From NCBI RefSeq assembly GCF_036884655.1, contig NC_088357.1, forward strand, positions 9,678,501 to 9,742,500: 64,000 bases of DNA, given 5' to 3'. The stretch's first letter is position 1. Each line of letters opens with the position of its first letter. Under the pieces are notes generated by a model that was given only the letters and a program-made list of their open reading frames with translations, was not told where the DNA came from and ran no database searches. This document shows positions 60,301 through 64,000 of the stretch, in pieces. The DNA comes from Musa acuminata AAA Group. Its lineage: Eukaryota; Streptophyta; Magnoliopsida; Zingiberales; Musaceae. The position numbers were made by a program, and so were the translations under genes.

Positions 60301-63300
60301 TTTTTAAGTTTTGTTGTCAAGCAAAGCTTCTACTAGTGCATTTTTTTTAGATGTAGCTTCTGAAATCTTATTTGGTTTTCAACGGGAATGGGTAGTTTTA
60401 ACTCTCATCTGTCAGGAAGCCAATGGCTTCTTGTCATCAATAGCACTGAGGACTTTCAAGACTATTTTGATATGAATTTAGATGTAGTTGTTTATTTTCT
60501 TATTCTCTTTGGAAGTTGCATTTTTACCGTTCAGCTCTAGCAGATGTTTGCAATATTTTAACAAGTGGAACCAATAGTAGTCAGCAAGGTGTCACATTGC
60601 ATGTGTGATTTGTCTATGCAGCAACATCTCATACTGTGGTTTCATTTGAAATATAAAAAATTTGGTTTAAGATAGTATATAATTTTAGAAATATTCAATT
60701 GATAGTTTGTCAGTAAGGAACTGATTCTGTAGTTATTTAAAAATGTTATAGTGATAACTTAAGTAGTAAAATAAAGTGGAAGAGATAAAAAAATTCATGG
60801 ATGTTATTAGATGATACAAGAAGATGCATGAACTGCATATGCTAGCTAACAACCTAGGACTACCTGCTGCATCTTTAACATGTTATCATAGATGTGGTCG
60901 CATTAACTGCTTAATATTATAACTGTTGGAAGTTACTGGCCGTCCTATTATTGCTTTATATTATGCTTTCCAACAATCCATTTAAATCATCTCAAGATAT
61001 TTGGTTTTTTATGATCTAAAATAAGATACATCAACAAGTTTAACCTCATTGATCCATATTAAACTTAATAATGCACATAAAGCTTTTTGAAGTATTTCAC
61101 TATGATTTTTATAACTTCCATAAATCTTTTCTGATTTTAATTTTTGCAAAAGTACGCATCTTTTCCTGTTAATTAATTTTGTTCGGCCTTTGGTTGCATT
61201 ATCAGATTATACAAATCAAGCAAAATTACGAGGAGAAGGAATCAAGTCTCTTGCTCCATCATAAGGAAGAGCTGAAAAGGGTTCAGCTTCAGGCCGAAAA
61301 TGAAATGAGAGAGGTATTTACAAGTTAGGCTTAATTTACTTGGTATCAAAGAACCATGTCTAGATTGTAACAGCCTGAAATCTTAATTGATGTAGAAAAC
61401 ATCTTCATTGAGGAAAGAACATGAAATTCAAGTTAAATCATTGACACTTCAGCATGAAGATGAGTGTAGAAAACTACAGGAGGAATTGGAGCTGCAGAAG
61501 ACAAAGGTATTAAGGATTCCAGAATTTGGTAATCAATGACTGGTTCTAATATCTCACTTTTTTATCTCATTCAGGAGGAAAAGCAGAAAGCACTGTTGCA
61601 ATTGCAGTGGAAAGTAATGGGCGAAAATCAACAAGTTGACCAAGAAGTGAACTCTAAGAAGGTTTTCTATATCAGAAGTGATTTGCTTGCAATCATATTG
61701 CTTGTCATATCGGTTTATTCTATGCTATGAAAATTAGTCATAATTGCTTAGTCCATACTCTTCTTTTATTATTGGCTTATCTTTCAGTGGATTTTCTCTT
61801 TTTGAAAATCATAGGCATTCATCCAAATAAGGTGAGATTTATGTTTCATTCTACAGCTTTTTTATCTAGGATATCTCTTTACTTATGTATGAATATCATT
61901 CTACATGCTTCCTTAGGTGTCTTAGATCATGCCTTTCTGAAATAAATGATATTAATATTTTAAAATGTGACTCAAATTACCATTGGTTAATGATTATATG
62001 TACTTCATATTCCCATAGTAGCATTTGGAAAAATTGTTTCAGGAATTCTCTGTTTCATCAATAAAGATGAGGGAACCGTATAGTAGAAGAAAACACAAAC
62101 TTACATTAACGAGTCCCGAAAGCAGAAGGAAGGTAGTCAGCCATGATGTTGCTGTTTGATGAAGAGTTGTTGGTGTTTCTTAATGTTGATTTTTTTTTAA
62201 TTTTGGATGTTATGCAGAATTTGAGTTTGTCAGGAATTATGCGGACACCCATGGTGAGCATAATGAAAAAAGTAGAGGATGGAAGTCCACAAAATATTCC
62301 CAATCACAGAAAGAAGGTAGTGTATCTTTCCTATTCTAGGCCTCTAATCTTAAGTATTCTCTTGATGAACTTGTTCTTCCAACAATCATTGAGGGGGTCT
62401 TGTCCACTTGTATGGCTGCTTTAGATGGGGCTGCCATTTAACATCTAGGCAGATGCCTAAGCAGCTGGGCAGCACCTACCTCCAAGGCAAGCAGTTTAAT
62501 ATGGCTGTTTGACCAAAAATGTCTCGCATGTTCTTCTAAATTCACTGTTATATTATGACAAATATATTGGTTTTATGATCTGCACTCTTCACCTCAAGGC
62601 AATCAAGCCCTAGTTTCCTCTCGAAAAAGTGAAAAGAGTGGATGGTGGAAAGAGAAGTAAATGTTGGCATTTTCACCTTTCCCTTTCCATCTTTTCTTCT
62701 TTTTCCCTTTCCCTGCTATGCTTTCTTTTCTCTACTTTTGTTATCATGCAATTGAGTCTGTTCTGCAAAAGCAGTCTTGTGTGGCTTGGCGCCTAAACAG
62801 TAGGTAACATCTTCTCCACCATCTGCCACCTTCAGTTTTCTAAGACATTATTCTTGCCAATTACTTTTTTTATTAGTATCTGAAAGAATGATGTTGTCAG
62901 TAGTACAACATTTCACTTCAATTTTGGCTTTTCCTGAGACAAACTTTTATGGCATTTTACTTGTTAGTTTTGTTAATCATGCATTGAGCTGACTGCGGGT
63001 AGATGTATCTACTTATGAAGGTAACACGCCATGAATATGAAATTGAGACTTCAAATGGAACTATTACAAAGCGCAGAAAGACAAAGAGCACTGTCATGTT
63101 TGGGGTAAATATAAACTCACCTGACAACTTATTTTGAAGATCACAATGTCTAAATGGATTATGCTAAAGAAATCCATCTTTTTTTCTGCTGCATTCAGGA
63201 GCCAAATACTCAGAAAACATTACACACCCAGACCCCTATTACCAGCAATGATGTGACAAATATCAGGAAGGTACTGTTTCTCTTCCTAAAACTTTGACCA

Positions 63301-63944
63301 TTTGTCTCCTCCTAAAAATGTACATAAATTAGTTTTTTCTGGTCTATTGGCTAATAGATTATGAAATTTACTATTACCTCTCATATATATAATTGAACAG
63401 TTCTTTACTCATTGGAATGTTGATTTCTATCATTTTATAAGGAACACCTCTGTTTTCATGCTGCATTAGTTCATGTGAGTGATGTATCCAAAGTTCTATT
63501 ATCTAGCAGTTCTAGCTGCCTCTAAATTTTGATTATGGTAAATGATATCATCCTGTAGACATGTGGATCAGTCTGAGGTTTTGAAGTGTCTATGAGCTCT
63601 TACAACTCGGCTTGTACCTGTGTTCTATGCCTTTTGTTGCAATCAAACATTCAAATACCAATTATCTGCTAGGTCTTAGGTGCATATTGCAAGTAGCAAG
63701 GAAGGGCTTATTTAGTCATGATTTTTCCTTAACTTGATACTCACTATAATGGCAAGCTGATGAATTTGATGCCATAAATGTTATTCACTTTCTAATGCTG
63801 CTGTTCAGTATTACTCTGGTGATAATGTAATCTTTTCTTGCATAGGTAAGTGGAGGAAACCATCCACATCCAGCAAATATCGGTGATTTGTTCTCAGAGG
63901 GTTCTTTGAATCCTTACGCTGATGATCCTTATGCATTTGACTAA
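51740..63944 (+). CDS. ZYP1: Synaptonemal complex transverse-filament protein ZYP1
   Basis: I read 18 exons: 51740-51881, 51981-52030, 53486-53693, 53777-53902, 54777-54875, 55153-55829, 55909-56157, 56225-56353, 56414-56482, 56563-56673, 61206-61313, 61396-61506, 61575-61661, 62043-62132, 62218-62316, 63021-63104, 63199-63270 and 63846-63944. Phases all agree and total 869 residues, the usual ZYP1 length. Landmarks: [93 protein letters not shown] then [12 protein letters not shown], and the C-terminal [21 protein letters not shown] central coiled coil of roughly 600 residues lies between a short Ser-rich N-terminus and a basic C-terminal tail. ZYP1 bridges homologous chromosome axes in meiosis and shapes crossover control. 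It is transcribed divergently from ROCK1. It appears intact and single-copy here. Confidence 0.93.
54066..54350. repeat. Compound microsatellite in ZYP1 intron 4
   Basis: (TG)n, then mixed TATG/TACA/CATA words, then (TA)n and (CA)n over about 285 bp. A second (TG)n(TA)n run lies at 54,658-54,688 in the same intron. The Tyr/Ile/His/Val ORFs here are artefacts. Confidence 0.9.
58141..59529. mobile_element. Candidate non-autonomous element with terminal inverted repeats
   Basis: The left end ggtttgtcttaccagt and the right end, whose complement reads ggttcgccatactgtagt, are similar inverted ends. GTACC/CGGTA words cluster just inside both ends. The interior has a 133-codon minus ORF (59,104-58,703) without a recognisable domain. 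Similar GTACC-rich sequence occurs in the ROCK1B intron insertion. No target duplication is clear. Confidence 0.5.
59745..60535. repeat. Local direct repeats in ZYP1 intron 10
   Basis: A segment containing aatggcagttcac/atggcagttcaccc, aatcttcacaag, gttgtcaagcaaag, ttctgaaatctt and gatatgaa recurs about three times (from about 59,745, 60,055 and 60,190), diverged and partly deleted. Confidence 0.7.
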
Positions 63945-64000
63945 AAGGTATATCTGTTCCATTGATGATTCTAATTTATCACTGCATCAATGCTATTTGA
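63945..64000 (+). other. Start of ZYP1 3' region
   Basis: The stop codon TAA (63,942-63,944) is followed by aag and gtatat, which would suit a splice donor. An intron in the 3' UTR is possible but not shown. Confidence 0.35.

Larger units (their letters stand above)
56674..61205 (+). other. Large ZYP1 intron 10 (4.5 kb)
   Basis: The intron sits between exon ends EEHGKM and [12 protein letters not shown] with GT-AG borders. It is far longer than the other introns in the gene and contains the element at 58,141-59,529 and the repeats at 59,745-60,535. Apart from these I see nothing gene-like. Confidence 0.8.

Overview
This window is plant nuclear DNA. It is AT-rich, its genes are split by spliceosomal introns, and it carries a Ty3/gypsy retrotransposon fragment and an ordinary eukaryotic tRNA gene. 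Protein wording and the gag type point to a monocot, with banana or ensete (Musaceae) as my best guess; that is an inference, not a proof.

Layout. The left three quarters are two copies of one block arranged head to tail. The block holds (i) an ARM/TPR protein gene on +, (ii) an annexin gene on -, and (iii) a ROCK1-type nucleotide-sugar transporter gene on -. Copy A runs from the left edge to about 37,426. Copy B runs from 37,427 to about 49,020, and single-copy sequence follows. The junction at 37,426/37,427 cuts ROCK1 exon 3 of copy A and an internal coding exon of the ARM/TPR gene of copy B. As a result the left ROCK1 copy has no 5' exons and the right ARM/TPR copy has no start. The duplicated block is about 11.6 kb in copy B. 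Copy A has grown to more than 37 kb, because it contains a 24 kb insertion-like array (about 2.4-26.4 kb) and a retroelement fragment (about 33.5-36.9 kb) that copy B lacks.

The array (about 3.4-26.5 kb) is the most unusual part. It consists of about twelve degenerate units, full-length ones near 1.9 kb and several shorter. Each carries a decayed copy of the last annexin exon, its 3' flank and part of the preceding intron, all oriented like the intact annexin gene at the right end (26,674-29,541). Two units also carry a truncated copy of the penultimate annexin exon. Most copies share a disabled splice acceptor and a nonsense codon, so the units spread after they had decayed.

Gene fates. Both annexin genes look intact but differ: copy A has an 11-codon start segment repeated three times, and copy B has lost the calcium-loop motif of repeat 4. 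ROCK1 is intact only in copy B (44,146-50,056); copy A has two in-frame stops, a lost acceptor and no 5' exons. The ARM/TPR gene is presumably complete in copy A (its 5' part lies left of the window) and truncated in copy B.

Right side. From 51,740 to 63,944 lies a complete 18-exon gene for the synaptonemal-complex transverse-filament protein ZYP1 (869 residues by my splicing), transcribed divergently from ROCK1. Its 4.5 kb intron 10 holds a candidate inverted-repeat transposon and a locally repeated segment. The genes do not form a pathway; the window is mainly a record of segmental duplication, exon amplification and divergent decay.
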